Shown piece by piece: positions 27,665 through 35,367 of a DNA stretch of 64,000 bases. How positions within the stretch are numbered: the first letter of the stretch is position 1; every line of letters begins with the position of its first letter. This DNA comes from an uncultured Mediterraneibacter sp. (GTDB lineage: Bacteria; Bacillota; Clostridia; Lachnospirales; Lachnospiraceae): assembly GCA_944384505.1 (NCBI GenBank), contig CALWTQ010000006.1, positions 16,223-80,222 of the forward strand, read 5' to 3'. The notes under the pieces are model-generated. The model was not told the origin of the DNA. It did no database searches and saw nothing but the letters and a program-made list of their open reading frames with translations. The position numbers and the translations under genes are program-made.

Positions 27665-29245
27665 ATGAAAGGGTACAGAAAATGGACAAAAAGAGCTGTA
27701 TCGCTGGGGCTTGCAGCCCTGATGACCCTGTCGATGGCCGGGTGTTCAAACGGAGGAGGCTCAAATGGAGGTTCTTCTTCCGGCGGAGATGACGACACGC
27801 TTACGATTTCCTTTGGAGCGCTGGACAATGTTACAAAAGAACAGTGGGAGACAGATTTCCACCAGTTTTTTATGGACAAGTTCAATATCAAATGGGACTT
27901 TAACTACGTAGAGTGGGCTTCCTGGGATGAGAAGATGCGAGTGTGGATCAACTCAGGAGATCTGCCGGACGTATCCATCTGGAACTACAACTATACAGAT
28001 GCAAAAAATTATGCAGAACAGGGACTGCTCTATAAATTTCCGGACGACTGGAAAGAGAGATGGCCAAACGCGGCTATGGCGTATGAGGCAAGTCCACTGA
28101 ATACTCAGCTTGAGGAACGATTTGGAGGAACTTATGTGATGCTGCGTCCGACCTATGTATACCATGCGCAGACAGATCCGATGGTAAATCAGATCGGTGT
28201 AATCGGTATCCGGAAAGACTGGGCAGAGGCGGTTGGATTTGAAATTAAAGATGCTTATACAGTTGATGAGATTCTGGAATTTGCCCGTTTGATAAAAGAG
28301 CAGGATCCGGGCAATCTGGGCAGCAGCCTGATCCCGATCTGCTTTGACCCGGCGAATTCTCTGACATGTTTTGTAAGCTCTAACAGCAGACATTCGAGAA
28401 TTGAGACTGCCTTCTATAAAGAGGAGAACGGCGAATATCAGTGGGGACCGGCAGACGAGAGCGTGCTTGAGGCACTTAAGCTCTATCAGCAGGCGTACAG
28501 AGAGGGACTTCTTGACCCGGAATTCTACCTGCTCAACGACAATGATAAAGACAAGTTCTATATCAACGGAACTGTAGCAGTTTACCACATGGGCGGCGTG
28601 GCTGAGTTCCGCCAGACAGTAGATACTGAGATGAGGAACAACCTTCAGCTCAACAGCGACGATGTAGTGCATGAGGCAATTCTTCTTGGAAATGATGAGA
28701 AATACCACAACATTATCCTTGGTTCCAACTACTGGAGCAGTCTGATCTTCTCTCCGAATATCAGCGATGAGAACTTTGAAAGAATCATGGATCTGATCGA
28801 CTGGACATGTACGGAAGCGGGGCAGATAGTCTGCAACATGGGCATTGAAGGAGTTGACTGGGAGTACCAGGACGGAGAGGCTGTAAGCATCCTTCCGGAG
28901 GACACGAGCCTTCTGGATAAATACGGTCCGAGAGTGGAATCTATGTATATCCTTGAGGATGACTTCGCTGTAGTGAATCCATCTATCAAGGAAGAATACA
29001 GAAACCGTATGAACAGCCTTGCGCAGCTGAAGCTGGATTATGGCCAGGGCGAGTATGATGATATTGATTGGAATCAGGAATTCCATGTATCGAGGGCAAA
29101 AGACCGCGTACAATTTGACTATGGTCAGGAATATGCAAACCTGATCGTGCAGGAAGGTGATCTGGAGACAAACTGGAAAGCGTGGGTGGATGAAAAGATG
29201 CCGCTTGTACAGGAGTATCTGGATGAATTAAACAGCTCTTATTAA
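27665..29245 (+). CDS. Extracellular solute-binding lipoprotein (LplA/YtcQ type)
   Basis: A 526-residue binding protein. The signal peptide ends in the lipobox LSMAGC (cysteine near residue 29) and is followed by a Gly/Ser-rich linker (SNGGGSNGGSSSGGDDD). The long family-1 solute-binding fold (EYASWDEKMRVWINSGDLPDV-like segments, GVIGIRKDWAEAVGFE) is typical of importers of complex oligosaccharides. Neighbouring GH94 and GH3 enzymes suggest a beta-glucan oligosaccharide ligand, though GH127 downstream leaves arabinosides possible. Confidence 0.88.
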   Translation: MKGYRKWTKRAVSLGLAALMTLSMAGCSNGGGSNGGSSSGGDDDTLTISFGALDNVTKEQWETDFHQFFMDKFNIKWDFNYVEWASWDEKMRVWINSGDLPDVSIWNYNYTDAKNYAEQGLLYKFPDDWKERWPNAAMAYEASPLNTQLEERFGGTYVMLRPTYVYHAQTDPMVNQIGVIGIRKDWAEAVGFEIKDAYTVDEILEFARLIKEQDPGNLGSSLIPICFDPANSLTCFVSSNSRHSRIETAFYKEENGEYQWGPADESVLEALKLYQQAYREGLLDPEFYLLNDNDKDKFYINGTVAVYHMGGVAEFRQTVDTEMRNNLQLNSDDVVHEAILLGNDEKYHNIILGSNYWSSLIFSPNISDENFERIMDLIDWTCTEAGQIVCNMGIEGVDWEYQDGEAVSILPEDTSLLDKYGPRVESMYILEDDFAVVNPSIKEEYRNRMNSLAQLKLDYGQGEYDDIDWNQEFHVSRAKDRVQFDYGQEYANLIVQEGDLETNWKAWVDEKMPLVQEYLDELNSSY

Positions 29246-29270
29246 ACAGGAGATGACAATGGAGGGAAGG

Positions 29271-31208
29271 ATGGAGCAGAATAGGTTTATACCCTGGACA
29301 GCTATAAAGCTGTCCGGGGGTTTTTGGAAAAAATGGCAGGATAATGTGGCGGAAAACACGTCCAGGGCAATCTACGACAGATTTAAAGAGACGGGCAGAA
29401 TAGAGGCGATGAAACTGGAATGGAAAGAGGGTATGCCAAACAGGCCCCATATATACTGGGATTCGGATATTGCCAAATGGATGGAAGGTTCTGCTTATCT
29501 TCTGTATCTGAAAGATGACAAAGAGCTCAGAGAGCGTCTGGAGACAATCATTGATTATATCGAGAAAGGGCAGACAGAAGAAGGCTATTTTAATTCCGCT
29601 TATCTTACCTTCAAGCCGGATAAAACTTTTACGGACAGGACAGATCATGAGCTCTATACAGCGGGACATTTTATAGAAGCGGCAGTTGCGCACTATTACT
29701 CAACGGGGAGCGACCGGTTTCTGAAAATGATGATGAAGTTTGCCGACTATATCGAAGAGCGGTTCTGCGTGAAGAAAAACACTGTGTTTAAGACGCCGGG
29801 CCATGAGGAGATCGAGCTGGCGCTCGTGAGACTCTGGGAGGCTACAGGAGAAGAGAGATACCTTAAGCTTTCCAAACATTTCGTGGATACCCGCGGAACA
29901 GACAAAAATGAGAGAGTATTCTCTGTGAAGAACGGTACGTTTCCGGCGGATCCGCCGCTGGCAAACCAGCTGTATTATAATGATACATATGCTCAGGATG
30001 ACCGGCCGGCAAGAGAGATGAGAAAGGCCGGGGGGCATGCTGTCCGGGCCATGTATTTCTACACCGCGATGGCGGACATTGCAAGAGAATACGGCGATGA
30101 AGCTCTCCAGGAGGCGTGCACAAGCCTCTGGGATGACAGCGTGAATCGGAAGATGTACATCACCGGCGGCGTGAGCGCGGAGCGGTACGGAGAAGCGATC
30201 GGCACAGACTATGTGCTGCCGAATGATTATGCATATGCGGAGACATGCGCGTCTGTGGCCATGGCAAACTTTTCCCAGAGAATGTTCCGCCTCGAACAGG
30301 ATGGCAAATACATGGACATGATTGAGCGCCAGATGTACAATGGAGCACTGTCGGGTTTGTCCATGGATGGAAAAGGTTTCTTCTATGATAATGCGCTGCA
30401 GTGCAGGCCTGAAGTGGACGACTTCTTTGCCGGGATTCACGCGCTTCCGCTGCTGCCTCCTTACCGGAGACAAGAAGTGTTTGAATGCTCCTGCTGTCCT
30501 CCAAACATATACCGATTTATCGCGGCTCTCGGACAATACTTTTATTCTTCTGGGGGCGGCAGGGTCTACATTCACCAGTATGGAGAGAGTAATGCGGATG
30601 TGGAGATAAACGGACAGAAAGTAACGTTTCAGCAGGAGACAGACTATCCGTGGAACGGTAAGATTCTGATTACCGTGAAGCCTGAGGCAGATGTGAAGAT
30701 GACTGTCGCGGTGCGCGTGCCGGGCTGGTGCCTGGAAGGCGCGCAGATCAAGATAAACGGTGTGCCGGCGGATGCTTCGGATCTGGAGAATGGCTATGTT
30801 CTGCTTGAGAATATATGGCATGAGGGTGATACAATAGAACTGTATTTCCCCATGAAAATAGTAAAAATCGAGGGAAATCCCAAGATCGTGGAGTCGGCGG
30901 GGAAGACCGCGATCATGCGCGGACCGCTCGTCTACTGTGTAGAGGGTGTGGACAACGACTTTGATATCTTCGACCTGACCCTCGGCAGAATCGATGAAGA
31001 ATTCTCCTGTGAAAAAATGGAGATTCAGGGGTATCCGATCGTTGCGGTGAAAGGCAAAGGAATGCTTCACCAGGATCACAGCTGGGATGGAAAACTGTAC
31101 CGACGGTATAAAGCGGATTATAAAGAGACAGAGTTTACAGTCATTCCGTATTTCGCCTGGTGTAACAGGGAAGTATGCGATATGACCGTGTGGATCAGGA
31201 ATGATTAG
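29271..31208 (+). CDS. GH127 family (DUF1680) beta-L-arabinofuranosidase-like protein
   Basis: A 645-residue GH127 protein: (alpha/alpha)6 barrel plus C-terminal beta-sandwich. The zinc/nucleophile residues are visible: Glu and Cys in YAETCASVAM and the CSCCPPN cysteine cluster (about residue 405), the retaining cysteine-nucleophile arrangement known for bifidobacterial HypBA1. No signal peptide, so cytoplasmic. Start choice: ATG 29271 with GGAGGG upstream; ATG 29259 with AGGAG is equally possible. It ends the transporter operon, 5 bp before a mobile-like element. Actual sugar specificity in this operon is uncertain. Confidence 0.88.
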   Translation: MEQNRFIPWTAIKLSGGFWKKWQDNVAENTSRAIYDRFKETGRIEAMKLEWKEGMPNRPHIYWDSDIAKWMEGSAYLLYLKDDKELRERLETIIDYIEKGQTEEGYFNSAYLTFKPDKTFTDRTDHELYTAGHFIEAAVAHYYSTGSDRFLKMMMKFADYIEERFCVKKNTVFKTPGHEEIELALVRLWEATGEERYLKLSKHFVDTRGTDKNERVFSVKNGTFPADPPLANQLYYNDTYAQDDRPAREMRKAGGHAVRAMYFYTAMADIAREYGDEALQEACTSLWDDSVNRKMYITGGVSAERYGEAIGTDYVLPNDYAYAETCASVAMANFSQRMFRLEQDGKYMDMIERQMYNGALSGLSMDGKGFFYDNALQCRPEVDDFFAGIHALPLLPPYRRQEVFECSCCPPNIYRFIAALGQYFYSSGGGRVYIHQYGESNADVEINGQKVTFQQETDYPWNGKILITVKPEADVKMTVAVRVPGWCLEGAQIKINGVPADASDLENGYVLLENIWHEGDTIELYFPMKIVKIEGNPKIVESAGKTAIMRGPLVYCVEGVDNDFDIFDLTLGRIDEEFSCEKMEIQGYPIVAVKGKGMLHQDHSWDGKLYRRYKADYKETEFTVIPYFAWCNREVCDMTVWIRND

Positions 31209-31213
31209 GTGAG

Positions 31214-31974
31214 CAGCTATTTAGATCATTAACACTTTCCGTCCAAAAGTGTCCGGAAGAGGAGCGGATGTTTGAAACGTGTTCTTGGAGAGGGGACATG
31301 TGTGTACTGCTCCGTTCCGGAATCTGGGAAGGATCTAAGAAGCCGGAGAGCTGTTTAAGGGCAAAGCGGCGCGCAGGGTAACTCGTTTCACTCAAACATC
31401 CCCTGCGCGCCGCTTAACAACATCTCTCCGCCTTCTAAGATCTTCCATCAGATTCCTCCAAAGTCACAGTCCCCACACGCCCCTCTCCAAGAACTTACGC
31501 TTCAAACATCCGCTCCCCTTCCTGCGCATTCCTAGACGGAAGTGTCATTGTCCTAAATAGGCTGAACCGTGCAATTGGCGCGGCTTGAGGGCCTTCGACC
31601 TCGAAAAACTTCCGGCCGCGCCTGCTGCTTGTGACGGCTATATATTCATTAACTTCCGGCTCGAAAGGCCCAGAAAACAGCCCCATTTCAAGATAAATTC
31701 TGCGGGGATGGAGGATGGCGAGGGGCGCCTTCGGAAGGGGATTAGCGAAACTTAAAGTACCGGATACGGATGTTAGGGCAGCCGGGGCGATTGTCTGAGA
31801 GAAGCGAGTTGAGCCCCGGCTGTCCTTGCCTTTAATCCGTATCCGGTACTTTGTAGTTTCCCTTATCCCCTGGAGCGAAGCCCGGAGCCATCCTCCATCC
31901 CCGCAGAATATGTTTTGGCAAGGACTCTGTTTTCGGACGTTTTTCAAAAGGGCGTTAGTGAACTTTATAGCTGT
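31214..31974 (-). mobile_element. MITE-like hairpin element, copy A
   Basis: A 761-bp element without a transposase. The ends form imperfect 20-bp terminal inverted repeats (CAGCTATTTAGATCATTAAC at left; right end reads CAGCTATAAAGTTCACTAAC on the other strand; 16 of 20 identical). Inside are two giant imperfect hairpins, about 31261-31505 and 31698-31914, and a smaller GGCGCGGC/GCCGCGCC stem between. The last 14 bp (GAACTTTATAGCTG) are repeated at 31977-31990. Copy B, inverted, is at 63163-63922. It begins 5 bp after GH127 and explains most of the gene-free stretch to 32386. Confidence 0.8.
31495..31686 (-). other. 63-codon open frame inside element A
   Basis: An ATG-to-TAA frame (starts MGLFSG, ends MFEA) that has the same length, start and stop in copy B (63451-63642). 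Differences between the copies fall about evenly on all three codon positions, so coding selection is not evident. It may simply be carried by the element; no ribosome binding site is clear. Confidence 0.25.
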
Positions 31975-31996
31975 TGAACTTTATAGCTGCAGTGAC

Positions 31997-32163
31997 AAAG
32001 AGAAACCCATCAGCCATCTGACTGACGGGTTTCTCTTTATAAGCTAATTAAAAGGAATGAGAGTAAAGTGTGACGTTCGAAACGTCTATATTTTATAAGG
32101 GGGAAGATAGCTGTTATCAACTATCTGGCTATAGTATATCCAAGGAATGTGGACAAAATATGA
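31997..32163 (+). repeat. Structured repeat R, copy 2
   Basis: Second copy of the 170-nt repeat, directly after element A. Leading hairpin AAAGAGAAACCC...GGGTTTCTCTTT (31997-32038), the identical 20-nt core at 32051-32070, a different inner stem GACGTT/AACGTC, then AGATAGCT...AACTATCT and the conserved tail. The inner stem shares no sequence with copies 1 and 3 but pairs perfectly. Confidence 0.8.
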
Positions 32164-32386
32164 TGAGATTCTAAAAGAAAAGAGAAAAAAATAAATTGTA
32201 AATTAAGAAAGTGGGAAAATTCTCGCGGAAGTAACGTGATGTAAGAAAAAGAAGAGTATAATATGGAAAAGTAACATTTTATCCTTTGTGGATGAAATGT
32301 TAACAAAAAGAAAGAATTTGAATGAAAAATATTGCATTTTGCTTCGAAATTTATTAAAATTAAAGAAAAAGAATGGAGGGAATCAT

Positions 32387-32659
32387 ATGACAACAGTAAG
32401 TCTTCGTTTTGATGATGATATGAAAAAAGAACTTGATGAAATGTGTGAAGAAATGGGGATGAATCTTACTACATTTTTTATGATATATGCAAAAAAGGTT
32501 TTACGTGATCGAAAAATTCCTTTTGAGATTTCCGCACCTGTTGATCCTTTCTATTCTGAATCAAATGTAAAAAGAATAAAAAAAGCAGATCAGCAGATAA
32601 GAGAAGGTAAAGTTGTTGTCAAGAGTATTAGTGAACTGGAGAAAATGGAAGATGAGTAA
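32387..32659 (+). CDS. Orphan RelB/DinJ-type antitoxin
   Basis: A 90-residue RelB/DinJ antitoxin. The N-terminal ribbon-helix-helix (TTVSLRFDDDMKKELDEMCEEMGMNLTTFFM) binds DNA as a dimer; the C-terminal part (IREGKVVVKSISELEKMEDE) normally neutralises a RelE-type toxin. The start is ATG 32387 with GGAGGG 6 bases upstream. A toxin gene would be expected to overlap the stop; instead the overlapping ATG at 32652 runs directly into integrase sequence. So the toxin body seems lost and the antitoxin is alone. Confidence 0.85.
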   Translation: MTTVSLRFDDDMKKELDEMCEEMGMNLTTFFMIYAKKVLRDRKIPFEISAPVDPFYSESNVKRIKKADQQIREGKVVVKSISELEKMEDE

Positions 32660-33320
32660 GATTACATATGCAAAGGGCAGATTGTATGAGAATCTGATCG
32701 TAACCGCATTAGGAACAGGGATGCGCGCGGGGGAACTTCTTGGATTGACAGACGCAGATTTGAATTTCAGAAAACGGGAGATCACGATCAACAAGACGCT
32801 AGTGTATATCAAAGACCTGTCAACCGGAAAATATGTTTTTAAATATCAGACTCCAAAGACAGAGAGCGGAAAGCGCGTGATACCGATGCAGGAAAGTGTA
32901 TACAAGGCATTGAGAAAGCAGAGGACTCAGAAAAAAGAAATGCAGATCGCGTCTGATGCATGGGAGCCGTTAAAGGGATTTGAAAATCTTGTGTTTGTCG
33001 GTAGGAACGGAAAACCAGTATCAGAACATGCTTTTCAGTCCGCGCTTAACTGGATCGTAAATGCGATCAACAAAGACCGTCAGAAACAGGCTGAGAAAGG
33101 TAAAAAGGATTTTGTGCCGATGGAGCACATCTATCCTCACGCGCTCCGGCATACGTTTGCGACAAGGTGCTTTGAAGCAGGGATTGAAGCAAAGACAGTA
33201 CAGAAGTATCTCGGTCATTCTTCTGTAGCGATCACGTTGGATATTTACACGCATGTCACGAACGATAAGGCAAAAGAAGATATGAATAAACTGGAAGAAC
33301 TCTATAAAAAGATTATATAG
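32652..33320 (+). pseudogene. Tyrosine integrase remnant (catalytic domain only)
   Basis: 222 codons of a tyrosine recombinase catalytic domain: Arg in TGMRAGELLGL, Lys in ESGKRVIPM, HALRHTFATR, LGHSSVAITLDIYTHV with the nucleophile Tyr. All five classic catalytic positions are present. The N-terminal arm- and core-binding domains (about 170 residues in related Tn916-type integrases) are missing. Its first codons (MSKITY) look like the start of the lost toxin, coupled to the antitoxin stop, so a deletion probably joined the two. Without its DNA-binding half it is unlikely to recombine. Confidence 0.85.
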
Positions 33321-33414
33321 CAACTCTATAAACAACTATCTATCACCGCAACATTCCAGCAGATAACAAAAGTGTCCGAAAGGTGTCCAAGACAGTGGAA
33401 GCGGAGAGCTATGG

Positions 33415-33594
33415 ACAACGAAAACCCGCTAACCACAAGGGCTAACGGGTTCCGTGTTGTTATAGTTATCTAAAGGAATGAGAGTAAAGTGCGGCATCCC
33501 GGCTACCGGGATGCCTATACTTTATGAGGGGGGAGATAGTTGTTTTACCAACTATCTGCTTCACAGTATACCCAGAAAATGTGTCCAAAGTATG
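33415..33594 (+). repeat. Structured repeat R, copy 3
   Basis: Third copy, starting 94 bp after the integrase stop. Leading hairpin 33415-33460 (ACAAC...GTTGT with AACCCG/CGGGTT), core at 33472-33490 lacking one A, inner stem GGCATCCCGG/CCGGGATGCC inside TAAAGT/ACTTTA, then AGATAGTT...AACTATCT and tail. The 33321-33414 stretch upstream carries GTGTCCGAAAGGTGTCC, similar to GTGCCCCAAAGGTGCCC upstream of copy 1, so the homology extends beyond the hairpins. Confidence 0.8.
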
Positions 33595-33619
33595 TTTAAA
33601 CTCTTAACAAAAAAGAAAA

Positions 33620-34600
33620 TTATCGTATGCGGATCGTGTTCCCTGCGTAGATCAGGTTGGGGTTGGAGATTCCGTTTAATGCCGCCAGAGCGCTGGCAGT
33701 GGTTCCGAATTTCTGTGCGATACCGCTGAGAGTATCTCCTGGGAGAATGGTATAATATTGGGCGTTTCCGCCGCTTTCCGGAACGCGGAGCGTATTTCCC
33801 GCGTAGATTTTATCCGGATCGGTGATTCCGTTGAGCCGGGCAAGTTCGGCGGTTGTCGTGCCATAGCGCAGGGCAATTCCGCTTAGGGTATCCCCGGGCT
33901 GGATCACGTAAGTAATATAAGAAGGAGAGGGATCCGGGGAGGGGGACGGGGATGGAGATGGGGAACTTCCGTCCAGGTAGTTGAGTCCTGCGGAGCGGAT
34001 GACGGATGGATAGTCCACATATCCGGTATCCAGATCTACATTGCCGTTGACTCCGGGGATGCTTCCCTCGCTGGTGTACTGCCAGATCCCGCAGTTTGTG
34101 CCGTCAAAAGATGAGGCGTATCGTGCGTACCAGAACGCGTAGCGCTCTGTCAGGCCGGAACCGAGATAGGTGTCCAGGAAATTACGGTTTGTATAAAACA
34201 TGGCGAAATACTTATTTCTCTCTATTTCATTACAGAAATTCTCTACGATCTGGCGCGCGAGAGAAGCGGTCATTGTAACGCCCTCTCCGGAGGCGTATGC
34301 CACGGACGCCTGTTCGATATCGTAGCATACCGGATAGTCCAGCCGATATCCGGAGATTGTCTTTAAGCATCCCTGCGCTTCCTGAACCGCTGTCTGGGGA
34401 CTTACTGCATAGCAGAACCAGTAGACTCCGATGGGCAGCCCGATTCGGTTGCATTCGGAGGCATTTCTGTGAAACTGTTTATCTACAGTATTAAATCCGT
34501 ATCCTGCGCGGAGCATGGCGAACTGATATCCTGCGGCTTTCACCCGTTCCCAGTCCACCGTACCCTGAAATTCACTTACATCAAGTCCTTTATAACTCAT
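33620..34600 (-). CDS. GH25 lysozyme with two LysM domains
   Basis: A 326-residue muramidase: GH25 catalytic domain at residues 1-205 (GLDVSEFQGTVDW; catalytic acids in VCYDIEQ), a Ser-Pro repeat linker (about 212-228), and two LysM peptidoglycan-binding repeats (about 230-273 and 281-326). There is no signal peptide, so it needs a holin, lysis or non-classical export; this resembles a phage endolysin. It sits beside integrase debris, which may hint at prophage origin, but similar lysozymes are common chromosomal genes in Lachnospiraceae. Confidence 0.9.
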   Translation of the reverse strand: MSYKGLDVSEFQGTVDWERVKAAGYQFAMLRAGYGFNTVDKQFHRNASECNRIGLPIGVYWFCYAVSPQTAVQEAQGCLKTISGYRLDYPVCYDIEQASVAYASGEGVTMTASLARQIVENFCNEIERNKYFAMFYTNRNFLDTYLGSGLTERYAFWYARYASSFDGTNCGIWQYTSEGSIPGVNGNVDLDTGYVDYPSVIRSAGLNYLDGSSPSPSPSPSPDPSPSYITYVIQPGDTLSGIALRYGTTTAELARLNGITDPDKIYAGNTLRVPESGGNAQYYTILPGDTLSGIAQKFGTTASALAALNGISNPNLIYAGNTIRIR

Positions 34601-34760
34601 GAGATCAACCTTTCAAAATAGACAGCTCCCGGCGTGTAGTGCATGACAGAAATGCTGTCAGGGTGCTGTCGGATTTGATTTAATATATGCTGCCGGGCAG
34701 GCAGGCGTGATGGGAAATAGAATAGATCAGCCGCGTGCGCGGATTTTTACGTTGGGAATT

Positions 34761-34779
34761 CACTTTTTGTGAAAAAGTG
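34761..34779. promoter_or_regulatory. Inverted repeat upstream of the hydrogenase promoter
   Basis: CACTTTTT-GTG-AAAAAGTG, perfect 8-bp arms, about 24 bp upstream of the -35 box. Could be an activator or repressor site; no regulator is encoded nearby. Confidence 0.4.
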
Positions 34780-34802
34780 CAAAGAATCGGCTGGAAATCT
34801 TA

Positions 34803-34831
34803 TTGATTATCCGTCATATCTCCCATATAAT
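34803..34831 (+). promoter_or_regulatory. Hydrogenase operon promoter
   Basis: TTGATT (34803-34808), 17-bp spacer, TATAAT (34826-34831), 59 bp before the first hydrogenase codon. Confidence 0.75.
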
Positions 34832-34840
34832 ATAAACTGA

Positions 34841-34858
34841 TTGATTATTTTTTATCAA
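34841..34858. promoter_or_regulatory. Candidate Rex (redox repressor) site
   Basis: TTGATTA-TTTT-TTATCAA has the 7-4-7 layout of Rex operators (TTGTtAA-N4-TTaACAA) with 6 of 7 arm positions complementary. It covers the start of the transcript. An NADH-using hydrogenase is a sensible Rex target; this is inference from spacing. Confidence 0.45.
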
Positions 34859-34889
34859 TATCATACAAAAGGACTAAAGGAGGTATCCC

Positions 34890-35363
34890 ATGTTAGATCA
34901 GAGCTACTATGACAAGACGGATGAGATCATCGCGGAACATGGCTCAGACCAGGCTTCGCTGATTCCGATCATCCAGGACATCCAGACGGAATACCGTTAT
35001 CTTCCGCCGGAGCTTCTTAATTATGTGGCGGGAAAACTGGGCATCAATGAGGCGAAGGCGTACAGTGTGGCAACTTTTTATGAGAATTTTTCTTTTGAGC
35101 CCAAAGGAAAATATGTGATTAAAGTCTGTGACGGGACGGCCTGTCATGTGCGGAAGTCCATCCCTATACTGGAGAGGCTGTACAGCGAGCTTGGGCTGTC
35201 CGCGGAAAAAGCAACGACTGACGATATGCTGTTTACGCTGGAGACAGTGTCCTGTCTTGGAGCGTGCGGGCTGGCCCCGGTTATGACAGTGAATGATAAG
35301 GTGTATCCGGCTATGACGCCGGATGCCGCGGCGGATTTGATTCGGGAGTTGAGAGGAGCTTAA
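34890..35363 (+). CDS. hydC: NADH-dependent [FeFe] hydrogenase, NuoE-like subunit
   Basis: A 157-residue thioredoxin-fold [2Fe-2S] subunit homologous to NuoE. The four ligands are in VCDGTACHVR and SCLGACGLAP. It relays electrons in the bifurcating hydrogenase, with HydB and HydA encoded next. The start is ATG 34890 with AAAGGAGG upstream. It is first in a three-gene operon; the stop is followed 4 bp later by hydB. Confidence 0.92.
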   Translation: MLDQSYYDKTDEIIAEHGSDQASLIPIIQDIQTEYRYLPPELLNYVAGKLGINEAKAYSVATFYENFSFEPKGKYVIKVCDGTACHVRKSIPILERLYSELGLSAEKATTDDMLFTLETVSCLGACGLAPVMTVNDKVYPAMTPDAAADLIRELRGA

Positions 35364-35367
35364 GCGT

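Noticed and set aside
29700-31079. 459-codon minus-strand open frame
   Set aside because: It lies fully inside the GH127 gene, whose motifs are unambiguous; no ribosome site or domain on the minus strand.
31214-31974. CRISPR array or tandem repeats
   Set aside because: The region has long inverted repeats with single apical loops, not short direct repeats with spacers; no cas genes are present.
32652-33594. A complete integrated element (prophage or ICE)
   Set aside because: Only an integrase fragment, an antitoxin and a lysozyme are seen; no structural, replication or transfer genes and no flanking direct repeats that I could recognise.
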